This document shows, piece by piece, positions 27,198-35,973 of a DNA stretch of 64,000 nucleotides. The notes under the pieces are model-generated. The model had not been told where the DNA came from and did not search any database. It was given only the letters and a program-made list of their open reading frames with translations. Origin of the DNA: an uncultured beta proteobacterium. GTDB taxonomy: Bacteria > Pseudomonadota > Gammaproteobacteria > Burkholderiales > Burkholderiaceae_C. The position numbers and the translations under genes are program-made. Each line of letters begins with the position of its first letter. The first letter of the stretch is position 1. The stretch spans positions 43,624 through 107,623 of the forward strand of contig CAIPZV010000033.1 in assembly GCA_903869595.1 (NCBI GenBank). The letters run 5' to 3'.

Positions 27198-27980
27198 GTG
27201 CTTCTTTGCCCCACTGGTATCCGCTTGAAACCCTCTGCCCACGACCAACTGCCAGAAGTCAATTTTTCGGAAGAAGGCGCTATCCGCCACCTGCATTTGG
27301 GCAGCATCTGGATTCAGGGCTCTATGCTGATGGACGAACCCACGGCGCTGGTGCATGAATATATTCAGCGCATGATGGCCTGGCTCATGCTCATGGACCC
27401 GTCTACCGCCCCCAAGCGCCAGGCTTTGCAATTGGGCTTGGGCGCGGGCTCGCTCACCAAGTTTTGTGCGCTGGAAATGGGCATGCGCACCACCGCCATC
27501 GAGCTCAACCCGCAAGTGCTGCATGCCTGCCGGGGCTGGTTTCATTTACCCATGGACAACCCGCGTATGAAAATCATCCTGGCCGATGCGGCCCAGGAAA
27601 TCCGCCACAAGCGCTGGCAGGGCGTGGTAGATGCTTTGCACGTTGATTTGTACGATCACGAGGCCGCAGCGCCGGTCTTGGACAGCCCGGACTTTTATGC
27701 CGACTGCCGCCGCACCCTGACCGAAGACGGCTGTATGACGGTGAATTTGTTTGGCCGCAGCTCCAGCTTTGACCGCAGCGTGGAGCGGATTGCCAGTGCC
27801 TTCGGGCGTGATGCGATTTGGGCCTTCAAAGCCACGCGTCAGGGCAACACCGTGGTACTGGCACAGCGCACGGCCACGCGTCCCCCGCGCGCCACCTGGG
27901 CCGCGCGCGGCGATTACATTCAAGAACAATGGGGCCTGCCGGCGCGGCAATGGGTGCGGGTCTTAAAGCCAGTGGTTTAA
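27198..27980 (+). CDS. Spermidine synthase-like methyltransferase-fold protein
   Basis: 260 residues if the GTG three bases after tatD is used; a TTG nine codons in is an alternative. The core LQLGLGAGSLTKFCALEMGM with IELNPQVL is the spermine/spermidine-synthase Rossmann motif, and LHVDLYDHEAAAPVLDSPDF follows. The typical aminopropyl transferase gatekeeping loop is not obvious, so true polyamine synthesis is uncertain. Related proteins are often annotated only as spermidine synthase in betaproteobacteria. Confidence 0.75.
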   Translation: MLLCPTGIRLKPSAHDQLPEVNFSEEGAIRHLHLGSIWIQGSMLMDEPTALVHEYIQRMMAWLMLMDPSTAPKRQALQLGLGAGSLTKFCALEMGMRTTAIELNPQVLHACRGWFHLPMDNPRMKIILADAAQEIRHKRWQGVVDALHVDLYDHEAAAPVLDSPDFYADCRRTLTEDGCMTVNLFGRSSSFDRSVERIASAFGRDAIWAFKATRQGNTVVLAQRTATRPPRATWAARGDYIQEQWGLPARQWVRVLKPVV

Positions 27981-27999
27981 ATTTTTAATAGGAGCAAGT

Positions 28000-28869
28000 A
28001 TGAAACTAGTACGCTACGGCGCAGTCGGCCGTGAGAAGCCGGGCCTGATCGATGCCGAGGGAAAATTGCGCGATTTGTCCGCGCATATCCAAGACATCAC
28101 GCCAGACCATTTGAACGACAAAGCCCTGGCCAAGCTAGCCCGCATCAAGACCGACAAGCTGCCTCTGGTGCGCGGCAAGCCCCGCATGGGCTGCCCCATC
28201 AGCCAGGTGGGTAAATTCATCGCTATCGGCTTGAACTATGCCGACCACGCCGCCGAGTCCAATATGCCGATCCCGCAAGAGCCGGTGGTCTTCATGAAGG
28301 CTAATAGCTGCGTACAAGGCCCTAACGACGATGTCATGCTGCCCAAAAATTCGGTCAAAACCGACTGGGAAGTGGAGCTGGGCGTGGTCATCGGCACGCG
28401 CGCCAGCCATGTGTCCCAGGCGCGGGCGCTGGACTATGTGGCGGGCTATTGCACCATCAATGACCTGTCCGAGCGCGAATTCCAGATCGAGCGCGGCGGC
28501 ACCTGGGACAAGGGCAAGGGTTGCGACACCTTCGGCCCCATCGGCCCTTGGCTGGTCACCCGCGACGAAGTGCCCAAGCCCCAGCGCCTGGGCATGTGGC
28601 TCGATGTCAACGGCGTGCGCATGCAAACCGGCAATACCAAGACCATGATCTTCACGGTGGCCAAGCTGGTCAGCTACGTCAGCGAATTCATGACCTTGAT
28701 GCCCGGTGACGTCATCACCACCGGCACGCCACCCGGCGTAGGCATGGGCATGAAGAAAAACGGCAAGCCCGCGCCTTCCTACCTGAAGGCTGGCGACACC
28801 ATTGCCCTGGGCATTGAGGGCTTGGGCGAGCAACACCAGCGGGTTGTCGGTTTTAAAAAGGCAGGCTGA
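28000..28869 (+). CDS. Fumarylacetoacetate hydrolase family protein
   Basis: 289 residues with a GGAG 7 bases before the ATG. N-terminal FAA domain part followed by the catalytic core: IGLNYADHAAES, DWEVELGVVIG carrying metal-binding Glu residues, and PGDVITTGTPPGVGMG. This group includes ureidoglycolate lyase, acylpyruvases and 2-keto-4-pentenoate-type hydrolases; C-C or C-N cleavage of a 2-oxo acid is likely but the substrate is open. It precedes tctBA by 124 bases, suggesting breakdown of a carboxylate taken up by that system. Confidence 0.88.
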   Translation: MKLVRYGAVGREKPGLIDAEGKLRDLSAHIQDITPDHLNDKALAKLARIKTDKLPLVRGKPRMGCPISQVGKFIAIGLNYADHAAESNMPIPQEPVVFMKANSCVQGPNDDVMLPKNSVKTDWEVELGVVIGTRASHVSQARALDYVAGYCTINDLSEREFQIERGGTWDKGKGCDTFGPIGPWLVTRDEVPKPQRLGMWLDVNGVRMQTGNTKTMIFTVAKLVSYVSEFMTLMPGDVITTGTPPGVGMGMKKNGKPAPSYLKAGDTIALGIEGLGEQHQRVVGFKKAG

Positions 28870-28993
28870 ACCTGCCAGCTCCTTGGCGGCGCGGAAAAAA
28901 GGGCAGCGGTACGGGGCCGTTTGCCGCTTTTTTAGGCAATTACGAATTAGGTGCAAAATCGCGCCACTCAAAATGACGTTCAGGAGACAATGA

Positions 28994-29482
28994 ATGCGAA
29001 TCAAAAGCCAAAAAGATTTTTTCTCAGGCTTGATGTTCCTATTGGTGGGAATTGCTTTTGCCTGGGGTGCAGGGAGCTATTCCATCGGTACTGGCGCGCG
29101 CATGGGGCCGGGTTACTTCCCCATGGTGCTCGGAGTTTTGCTGGCGGGTCTGGGCTTCATCATCACGATCACCTCTTTGGTTGTTGAGACGCCGGACGGT
29201 GATCCGGTAGGTAGTTTTGCCTGGAAGCCGCTGGTCTTCATCATTGCGGGCAACCTGGTGTTTGGCGCCTCCATTGGTGGTCTGCCTAGCATCGGCCTTC
29301 CCCCCATGGGTTTGATTTTTGGGATTTTTGCACTGACTTTTGTGGCCAGTAACGCCGGCGACGAATTCAAATTCAAAGAAGTTCTGATTCTTGCGATCAT
29401 TCTTTCCGTGTTTAGTTATGCTGCCTTCATCCTGCTGCTCAAGTTGCAGTTCCCGGTCTGGCCGACCTTTTTGACCCGTTAA
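28994..29482 (+). CDS. tctB: Tripartite tricarboxylate transporter small membrane subunit
   Basis: 162 residues, with four hydrophobic segments and the N-terminal KDFFSGLMFLLVGIAFAWGA characteristic of TctB. It is the small integral subunit of the TTT family of secondary, binding-protein-dependent importers. GGAG precedes the ATG (caggagacaatga). It is 9 bases from tctA. No TctC binding-protein gene is present within the window near it; in Comamonadaceae these are often dispersed. Confidence 0.9.
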   Translation: MRIKSQKDFFSGLMFLLVGIAFAWGAGSYSIGTGARMGPGYFPMVLGVLLAGLGFIITITSLVVETPDGDPVGSFAWKPLVFIIAGNLVFGASIGGLPSIGLPPMGLIFGIFALTFVASNAGDEFKFKEVLILAIILSVFSYAAFILLLKLQFPVWPTFLTR

Positions 29483-29491
29483 GGAGACGCC

Positions 29492-31003
29492 ATGGACTTG
29501 TTCGCTAACCTTGCCCTGGGATTTGGGGTCGCTTTTACGCTGCAAAACTTGGCCTATGCATTTATCGGTTGCCTACTGGGCACCCTGATCGGCGTTTTGC
29601 CCGGCATCGGCCCGCTGGCCACGATTGCCATGTTGCTGCCTGCCACCTATGCGCTGCCCCCGGTGGCGGCGCTGATCATGCTGGCTGGTATCTATTACGG
29701 TGCCCAGTACGGCGGCTCCACCACCGCGATTTTGGTGAACCTGCCCGGCGAGTCTTCTTCGGTGGTAACGGTGATCGATGGCTACCAGATGGCGCGCAAT
29801 GGCCGCGCCGGTCCAGCGCTGGCCGCAGCGGGCTTGGGCTCGTTTTTCGCCGGTTGCGTAGGCACTTTGATTTTGGCTGCCTTTGCTGCGCCGTTGACCG
29901 AGCTGGCCTTCAAATTCGGCCCTGCCGAATATTTCTCGCTCATGATTCTGGGCCTGATCGGCGCAGTGGTCTTGGCTTCTGGTTCGCTCCTCAAAGCGGT
30001 GGCCATGATTGTGCTGGGCTTGCTGTTGGGCATGGTGGGTACCGACGTGAATTCCGGTGTGGCGCGCTTTAGCCTGGACGTGGCCGAACTCACCGATGGC
30101 ATTGGCTTTATCGTGATTGCTATGGGTGTTTTTGGTTACGGCGAGATCATCAGCAACCTGTCCAAGCACGAAGACGACCGTGAGGTTTTCACCGCCTCGG
30201 TGTCTGGCCTTTTGCCCACCAAGGAAGATTTCCGCAACATGATTCCAGCCGTTTTGCGCGGTACCGCGCTGGGTTCGCTACTGGGTATCTTGCCCGGCGG
30301 CGGCGCGGTGATGGCGGCGTTTGCGGCCTACACCCTGGAAAAGAAAACTGCGCTGCGCCCCGGCGAAGTGCCCTTTGGCAAAGGCAATATCCGTGGCGTG
30401 GCCGCCCCGGAAGCGGCCAACAACGCGGGTGCACAAACCTCGTTTATCCCCTTGCTGACCCTGGGCATCCCGCCTAACGCGGTGATGGCTTTGATGGTGG
30501 GTGCGATGACCATCCACAACATCCAGCCCGGCCCGCAGGTGATGACCAGCAACCCCGAGTTGTTCTGGGGCCTGATCGCCTCCATGTGGATCGGCAACCT
30601 GATGCTGGTGATTTTGAATCTGCCGCTGATCGGCATCTGGATCAAATTGCTCACCGTGCCCTACCGCTGGTTGTACCCCTCGATTGTCTTGTTCTGCGCC
30701 ATTGGCGTGTATTCCACCAACAACACCACCTTTGACATCTGGATGGTCGGTATCTTCGGCTTTATCGGCTACATCTTTATCAAGCTGGGTACCGAACCTG
30801 CGCCCCTGCTACTGGGCTTTATTTTGGGCCCGATGATGGAAGAGTATTTACGCCGGGCGCTCTTGTTGTCACGCGGGGACTGGACGGTGTTTGTGACCCG
30901 TCCGCTGTCGGCGAGTTTGCTGCTGGCTGCTGCGATCTTGCTCAGCATTGTGTTGCTGCCCTCTATCAAAGCCAAGCGCGAAGAGGCTTTTGTCGAAGAT
31001 TGA
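29492..31003 (+). CDS. tctA: Tripartite tricarboxylate transporter large permease
   Basis: 503 residues with about twelve membrane segments. Diagnostic TctA stretches are GVLPGIGPLATIAMLLP, AQYGGSTTAILVNLPGESSS (key part YGGSTTAIL) and GILPGGGAVMAAFAAY. It forms the translocation channel with TctB for di- or tricarboxylates, with substrate chosen by an extra TctC binding protein. The operon ends at a strong terminator 36 bases after the stop. Confidence 0.93.
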   Translation: MDLFANLALGFGVAFTLQNLAYAFIGCLLGTLIGVLPGIGPLATIAMLLPATYALPPVAALIMLAGIYYGAQYGGSTTAILVNLPGESSSVVTVIDGYQMARNGRAGPALAAAGLGSFFAGCVGTLILAAFAAPLTELAFKFGPAEYFSLMILGLIGAVVLASGSLLKAVAMIVLGLLLGMVGTDVNSGVARFSLDVAELTDGIGFIVIAMGVFGYGEIISNLSKHEDDREVFTASVSGLLPTKEDFRNMIPAVLRGTALGSLLGILPGGGAVMAAFAAYTLEKKTALRPGEVPFGKGNIRGVAAPEAANNAGAQTSFIPLLTLGIPPNAVMALMVGAMTIHNIQPGPQVMTSNPELFWGLIASMWIGNLMLVILNLPLIGIWIKLLTVPYRWLYPSIVLFCAIGVYSTNNTTFDIWMVGIFGFIGYIFIKLGTEPAPLLLGFILGPMMEEYLRRALLLSRGDWTVFVTRPLSASLLLAAAILLSIVLLPSIKAKREEAFVED

Positions 31004-31038
31004 GTTCTCGGGCATTGCCCGCTTTACGGCGCGAAAGA

Positions 31039-31070
31039 AAAAGGCTTGAACCGCAAGGTTCAAGCCTTTT
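31039..31070. terminator. Bidirectional rho-independent terminator
   Basis: A perfect 14-base stem, AAAAGGCTTGAACC and its reverse complement GGTTCAAGCCTTTT, closes a GCAA tetraloop. A-rich and T-rich flanks on both sides let it end both tctA (plus) and the DUF3501 gene (minus). Confidence 0.9.
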
Positions 31071-31088
31071 CACATTGGGGCTGGGTAA

Positions 31089-31682
31089 TCAAATCTTCAA
31101 ATCACCCGCTAGCGAAGCCAGGGTTTCGGCGGCAATCGTGAGGTGCGCAGGGTAGTTGGTATGGTCACAGCCCAGCTTGACGCTGGCACCCGCTTTGACC
31201 GCCGCGCACATGGCGGGCGTGAGTTCAAAGCGCACGAAGTGCACTGCGGATGTTTTTTCATCGTTCTCGCGGTCCAGGTCTTCGTCGGCAATCGCATAGA
31301 CGCGGGCTTGGCCTTCCACTTCCACAAACATACGGTCTTCCACGCCAATCAGGCGGGCCAGCTCGCGCTTGCGCTCGTTGATGTCGGGGTATTCCAGCAG
31401 CATGGTGGCTTTCCAGTTGCTGCCATCGGGCACCAGCGGGGCATAGGCCTCTATCTCTTGCAATATGCCTTCTTCTTCAAAGATTTTTTCAATGCGCAGC
31501 ATCTCTTGAATTTGGTAGCGCACCGTGGTCTCGCTCTCAAATTGCAAGGTGATGTTTTCCCCCAACGCGACGCTGCGCAGCTTGCGGTGCGCCATGATGT
31601 CGGGCTTGTGCAGCTTGCGGTACTTGGTGTAGGCCTCCAGTGTCATCAGGCTCTCGGGGGTAATGTTTCCAGTTAGTTGCAT
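31089..31682 (-). CDS. DUF3501 family protein
   Basis: 197 residues from MQLTGNITPESLMTLEAY; a TTG five codons earlier is possible but less likely. The protein has YRKLHKPDIMAHRKLRSVALGENITLQFE, split here as DIMAHRK and SVALGENITLQFE, which mark DUF3501. It is soluble, acidic, with no cysteine motifs except a single CDH. The gene follows a heterodisulfide-reductase-like Fe-S protein and rubrerythrin on the same strand, an arrangement I recall from several betaproteobacteria and acidithiobacilli. The function is unknown; a peroxide/oxidative stress role with rubrerythrin is inferred. Confidence 0.83.
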   Translation of the reverse strand: MQLTGNITPESLMTLEAYTKYRKLHKPDIMAHRKLRSVALGENITLQFESETTVRYQIQEMLRIEKIFEEEGILQEIEAYAPLVPDGSNWKATMLLEYPDINERKRELARLIGVEDRMFVEVEGQARVYAIADEDLDRENDEKTSAVHFVRFELTPAMCAAVKAGASVKLGCDHTNYPAHLTIAAETLASLAGDLKI

Positions 31683-31705
31683 AGCGCTTACTCTCAAAAA
31701 ATAGT

Positions 31706-33055
31706 TCAGGACAAGCCGTAGGCCTTGGCGACCAGGCTTAAGGGGTGTTCTTGGGTAGGCGCGCCCAGGCCATTGACTTCAAAGCCTTGCGCAATATGGT
31801 GGCCACCCAACGGGCAATCCGAGCTGATGTAGTCGGGCTTGCTGCCATCCTTCATGGTGGCCATAGCTTTGAACAGGGGCTTGCCGATCTTCATGGATTG
31901 CTGGTGGGTGGCTTTTTTCACGCCAAAGGTACCTGCATGGCCAGAGCAGCGCTCGTGCGTTTGTACCGTGGTGCCCGGAATCATCTTGAGCATCTCTTCG
32001 GTTTTCTTACCGATGTTTTGTACCCGGCCGTGACAAGGCATCTGGTAACTGATGTTGCCCAGCGGTGTGTTGAACTCGGTCTTGAGCAAGCCGTCGCGCT
32101 TGCGTTGCATCAGATACTCAAACGGGTCCCACATATGTTCTTTGACCAACTGTACATCCGCATCTTGCGGGTACATCAGCGGGATTTCTTGCTTGAACAT
32201 CAGCGCGCAGCTGGGCACGGCGGCCAAAATAGCATAGCCCTGGCTTGCATAGCGCGCCAGCACCGGAATGTTGGCTTCTTTAGATTCGTTGACCGACTCC
32301 AAATCGCCTAACTCCAGCTTGGGCATGCCGCAGCATTTTTCCTTGTCCACGATGACATAAGGAACGTCGTTGTGGTCCAAGATTTTGAGCAAATCCAGGC
32401 CGATACCTGGTTCGTTGTAGTTGATGTAGCAGGTGGAAAAAATCGCCACCTTCCCTGGGGTCTTAGCGCCGTCTTGCACCACGGTAGATTTGGCTTTCGG
32501 CGCGCTGGAGCGAAAAGTCTCGGTAGCCAGGGAAGGCAGCCAAGCGTCTTTATCCACGCCCAGCGCAGACTCCATGACCTTGCGCACCACCTTGGTATTA
32601 CTGATCGCATTGACGGCTTGCACCACGATCGGGATGCCGGCCAAAGAGCCATGCACATCGGTACTGGCCAAGAATTTTTCACCTGTCGTGACTTCACCTT
32701 TTTTGAACTTGATAGCTTTGGCGCGCAGCATGGTGTGCGGAAAGTCCAAGTTGAACTCATGCGGTGGCACGTAAGGGCATTTGGTCAGGTAGCACAGATC
32801 GCACAAATAGCACTGGTCCACGACCTTCCAGTAGTCCTGCTTGTTCACGCCATCGACTTCCATCGTGGCGCTTTCGTCCACCAGGTCGAACAAGGTAGGG
32901 AAGGAGCCGCACAAACTGACGCAGCGGCGGCAGCCGTGGCAAATATCAAAGATGCGTTCCATTTCATGGAACACCGCGTCCTCGTTGTAGTACTCGGGGT
33001 TTTTCCAGTCAATCGGGTGACGTGTCGGTGCTTGCAAATTGCCTTCAGTGGCCAT
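31706..33055 (-). CDS. Heterodisulfide reductase-related Fe-S protein (GlpC/CCG type)
   Basis: 449 residues. Two 4Fe-4S ferredoxin-like clusters are seen: ICHGCRRCVSLCGSFP near 38-53 and CYLCDLCYLTKCPY near 82-95. Two CCG-like domains follow: STCYINYNEPG with KCCGMPKLELG, then CHGRVQ with ERCSGHAGTFG and SDCPLGG. It is a soluble electron-transfer protein, probably passing electrons to the neighbouring rubrerythrin. The 204-base gap to rubrerythrin suggests either a leader or a separate promoter. Confidence 0.87.
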   Translation of the reverse strand: MATEGNLQAPTRHPIDWKNPEYYNEDAVFHEMERIFDICHGCRRCVSLCGSFPTLFDLVDESATMEVDGVNKQDYWKVVDQCYLCDLCYLTKCPYVPPHEFNLDFPHTMLRAKAIKFKKGEVTTGEKFLASTDVHGSLAGIPIVVQAVNAISNTKVVRKVMESALGVDKDAWLPSLATETFRSSAPKAKSTVVQDGAKTPGKVAIFSTCYINYNEPGIGLDLLKILDHNDVPYVIVDKEKCCGMPKLELGDLESVNESKEANIPVLARYASQGYAILAAVPSCALMFKQEIPLMYPQDADVQLVKEHMWDPFEYLMQRKRDGLLKTEFNTPLGNISYQMPCHGRVQNIGKKTEEMLKMIPGTTVQTHERCSGHAGTFGVKKATHQQSMKIGKPLFKAMATMKDGSKPDYISSDCPLGGHHIAQGFEVNGLGAPTQEHPLSLVAKAYGLS

Positions 33056-33259
33056 ACAAAGTTCTCTTTGGGGGCTTGCGCAATGCGCAAGAAGTTGGAG
33101 GTCGGGGAATTCTCGGGTCTGGGCCTTGAATTACAAGTCTCACACCGGAGCAGTCACCGCAGCTAATTGGAAGGCTGGTGGCGGCGTCTTGTTACCAATA
33201 CACCGCGCACCACGATGGCAAAAGGCGCCAACTGCGGGTGCAGCCAGCGCCTGTTTACA

Positions 33260-33682
33260 TCAATCCACCAGTTCGGTCAGTGCCTTGGCGTAGCGGTTGG
33301 CGTGTGAACGCTCTGCTTTAGCCAGGGTTTCGAACCAGTCAGCCACTTCGTCATGGCCTTCAGTGCGTGCTGTCTTGGCCATGCCAGGGTACATGTCGGT
33401 GTACTCGTGGGTCTCGCCAGCCACTGCAGAGGCCAGGTTGTCACGGGTGCTACCAAAAGGCATGCCAGTGGCGGGATCGCCGCACTGCTCGAGCCACTCG
33501 AGGTGGCCGTGGGCATGTCCGGTCTCGCCTTCAGCGGTGGAACGGAACAACGCTGCCACGTCAGGCTGGCCTTCGACGTCGGCTTTGTTCGCGAAATACA
33601 GGTAACGACGGTTAGCCTGGGACTCGCCTGCGAAGGCGGCCTTCAGATTTTCTTCCGTCTTGGAGCCTTTGAGTGCTGCCAT
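33260..33682 (-). CDS. Rubrerythrin, diiron domain only
   Basis: 140 residues with the ferritin-like diiron Glu/His set: [46 protein letters not shown] and [11 protein letters not shown]. There is no C-terminal rubredoxin domain, so it is the short, sulerythrin/erythrin-like type, which needs an external electron donor. The product reduces hydrogen peroxide. The adjacent Fe-S protein is a reasonable donor candidate. GGAG-like AGGAG precedes the ATG. Confidence 0.92.
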   Translation of the reverse strand: MAALKGSKTEENLKAAFAGESQANRRYLYFANKADVEGQPDVAALFRSTAEGETGHAHGHLEWLEQCGDPATGMPFGSTRDNLASAVAGETHEYTDMYPGMAKTARTEGHDEVADWFETLAKAERSHANRYAKALTELVD

Positions 33683-33823
33683 GGAAATCTCCTAAGGGGG
33701 TTAAAGAAAACGCGTTTGCTCTGAACACAAGGATCAAAGACTGCGCCAGCTTAACCCGCCTATGTGACCGCGTCTAATTGGCAAGCTCAATATCCCCGAT
33801 TGAACTAGCCTATGGACAAGGCT

Positions 33824-34705
33824 TTATGCAAAGAGCGCTTCAAAACCGCCCTCGGGCTCAAAGCGCTTGTTGCGCCAGAACAATTGCAGCGGGCCGGGCA
33901 GCGCGCGCTGGGCCACCGGGTGGCGCGCGTGGCCGGGGTAGCAGATGACGCGCTCGTCGTTCTCATGGTAAGCCTCGGGCATGATCACCGGCGGCGTGCT
34001 CGCGCGGGCCGCTTCCATGGCCTGCGCCGCAGTTTGGTAGCGCGATAAGTGCGCCAGGCTCATGATTTGCGGCGGCGCCAGCTCGATCTGGCGCTCCCAA
34101 TACTGCTCCAACGCTGCGCGCGGACGCAGCCAGGCACTTTCGGTGGCTTCAAAGTCATCGTGCGCCGCGTTTTGGCCCGCCGGCATGACCGAGATGAAAA
34201 ACCGGGTGTCAAAGCGCTTATTGGTCACTGAGGGCATGCGCGGCGTGATCCAGCGCGACCAAGGGTGTACCGCCAGGGTGTGCAAGCGCAACGATCCACT
34301 TTCCAATCGCTGGTGAAAGTCGCTGCCTTTGGTTGCTCCGGCCAGCTCTGGCGCGGCTTGGTGCTGCCCGCTTGACGCGTTTTGCGCAAATAGCACCCCT
34401 GCTTCTTCATAGGTTTCCCGCAGCGCGGCGATAAATAGGCCGCAGGCAGTGCCCGGTGCGGTGTCGGGCTCGCCCAGCGCTGCGTGCAGTTGCTGCGGAC
34501 TTTGGTCCAGGTAAGGGTGGTGGCCCGGCGCGCTATCGGCTGCATCCAACTTGCCGCCCGGAAACACATAGGCGCCACCCAATACGTCCGACAGCCCGTG
34601 GCGTTTGACCAAAAACACCTCGAGGCCGTTGGCGCCGTCACGCAGTATCACGACGGTGGCGGCATCTCGCGGTGGGGCGGAGGGGATTTCGGAGTTCAGT
34701 TCCAT
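33824..34705 (-). CDS. NUDIX hydrolase (NUDT19/RP2-like)
   Basis: 293 residues. The N-terminus DAATVVILRDGANGLEVFLVKRH and GGAYVFPGGKLDAAD open the NUDIX fold; the Nudix helix RETYEEAGVLF is near residue 96, separated from the Gly by a long insertion, as in NUDT19/RP2-type CoA diphosphatases. It hydrolyses nucleoside-diphosphate-linked compounds, possibly acyl-CoA. It is divergent from the SDR gene. Confidence 0.85.
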   Translation of the reverse strand: MELNSEIPSAPPRDAATVVILRDGANGLEVFLVKRHGLSDVLGGAYVFPGGKLDAADSAPGHHPYLDQSPQQLHAALGEPDTAPGTACGLFIAALRETYEEAGVLFAQNASSGQHQAAPELAGATKGSDFHQRLESGSLRLHTLAVHPWSRWITPRMPSVTNKRFDTRFFISVMPAGQNAAHDDFEATESAWLRPRAALEQYWERQIELAPPQIMSLAHLSRYQTAAQAMEAARASTPPVIMPEAYHENDERVICYPGHARHPVAQRALPGPLQLFWRNKRFEPEGGFEALFA

Positions 34706-34813
34706 GGTGTCGCTTTAGTTGCGTGCGTTGGCTTTGCGGCCCGAAGGCTTGCAGTAGAGTTGGCGGCTTGGCTGCGCGAGGTGCGCAGCGCCTTTTTTCA
34801 TGCAGGACATCTT

Positions 34814-35722
34814 ATGCCGATTGATTTCAAAGACCGTGTAGCGATTGTGACTGGCTCGGGCGGCGGTTTGGGCCGCTTGCACGCCTTGGCCCTGGCGGCG
34901 CGCGGTGCCAAAGTGGTGGTGAATGATTTGGGTGGCGCCCTCGATGGCTCGGGCGGATCTTCGACCGCAGCCGAAGCGGTGGTGGCGGAAATCCGCGCGG
35001 CGGGCGGCACGGCCATGGCCAATAGCGCGTCGGTAAGCGATTTCGCGGCGGTGCAAGCCATGGTGCAGCACACCATGGACACCTGGGGCCGCATCGACAT
35101 CTTGGTGAACAACGCAGGTATTCTGCGTGACAAAAGCTTTTCCAAGATGGAGCTTGATGATTTTCGCTTGGTCATGGAAGTGCACCTGATGGGCGCGGTG
35201 CATTGCAGCAAAGCCGTCTGGCCGCACATGAACGCGCAAAAATACGGCCGTATTTTGATGACAACTTCCAGCAGCGGCTTGTACGGCAATTTCGGCCAAA
35301 GCAACTATGGCGCGGCCAAGATGGCCTTGGTTGGGCTGATGCAGACGCTCTCCATTGAAGGCGCAAAAAACAATATTCACGTCAATTGCCTGGCCCCCAC
35401 CGCCGCCACGCGCATGACCGCTGGGCTGATGCCCGAGCCGGTGCTGGCCGCCTTGCAGCCTGAGGCCGTGGTGCCGGCCATGTTGGTCTTGGTGGCACAA
35501 GACGCACCCACCCGCACGATTTTGTGCGCCGGTGCGGGCAGCGTCGAGGCGGCGCACATCACCCTGAGCGAGGGCAGCTGGATCGGTTTGGGCGAGGGCG
35601 CTGACGAGCGTTTGCAGGCGCAAATGCCTGAAGTTGTGGCGACTACCAAATTCCAGATCCCGGCCAGTGGCGCATCCCAAGGCGCACACGAAATAGGCCG
35701 CGCCGGACGGCATCTGCGTTAA
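34814..35722 (+). CDS. SDR dehydrogenase, peroxisomal MFE-2/hydroxyacyl-CoA type
   Basis: 302 residues from MPIDFKDRVAIVTGSGGGLG, the start with an AGGAC upstream. Cofactor motif TGSGGGLGR, VVNDLGGALDGSGGS extended loop typical of MFE-2 3-hydroxyacyl-CoA dehydrogenase, NNAGILRDKSF, catalytic Ser and YGAAK. The family oxidises 3-hydroxyacyl-CoA with NAD. The C-terminal 60 residues (LVAQDAPTRTILCAGAGSVE) also match. It likely serves beta-oxidation. Confidence 0.9.
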   Translation: MPIDFKDRVAIVTGSGGGLGRLHALALAARGAKVVVNDLGGALDGSGGSSTAAEAVVAEIRAAGGTAMANSASVSDFAAVQAMVQHTMDTWGRIDILVNNAGILRDKSFSKMELDDFRLVMEVHLMGAVHCSKAVWPHMNAQKYGRILMTTSSSGLYGNFGQSNYGAAKMALVGLMQTLSIEGAKNNIHVNCLAPTAATRMTAGLMPEPVLAALQPEAVVPAMLVLVAQDAPTRTILCAGAGSVEAAHITLSEGSWIGLGEGADERLQAQMPEVVATTKFQIPASGASQGAHEIGRAGRHLR

Positions 35723-35753
35723 GCGGCGCGCAAGCGCCATGCCTTAGCGCCAA

Positions 35754-35773
35754 AAGCGCGCGCTTGCGCGCTT
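35754..35773. terminator. GC-rich hairpin after SDR gene
   Basis: Arms AAGCGCGC and GCGCGCTT close a GCTT loop 31 bases after the SDR stop. No T tract follows, so it is at best a weak terminator or a stabilising structure. Confidence 0.4.
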
Positions 35774-35973
35774 GTGCGCCAATTCCCTTGCGGCGCGCTC
35801 TTGCAATCGGGGCTGGTCACCCCAGCTAAACCTTACTGTGCTACCTTGGCAGGCCGTTGGGTGGCGCAGGGCCACCGCAACGCAGAGCCCCGGGAAACAG
35901 TGACTTATGGATCGCCAGATCGCAATGCGCCTGGTGATGACGCAGTGAATAGAGAATAGAAGGGCCAACTGGC

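Noticed and set aside
34715..35740. 341-codon open frame on the minus strand
   Set aside because: Antisense to the SDR gene, low-complexity composition, no recognisable protein.
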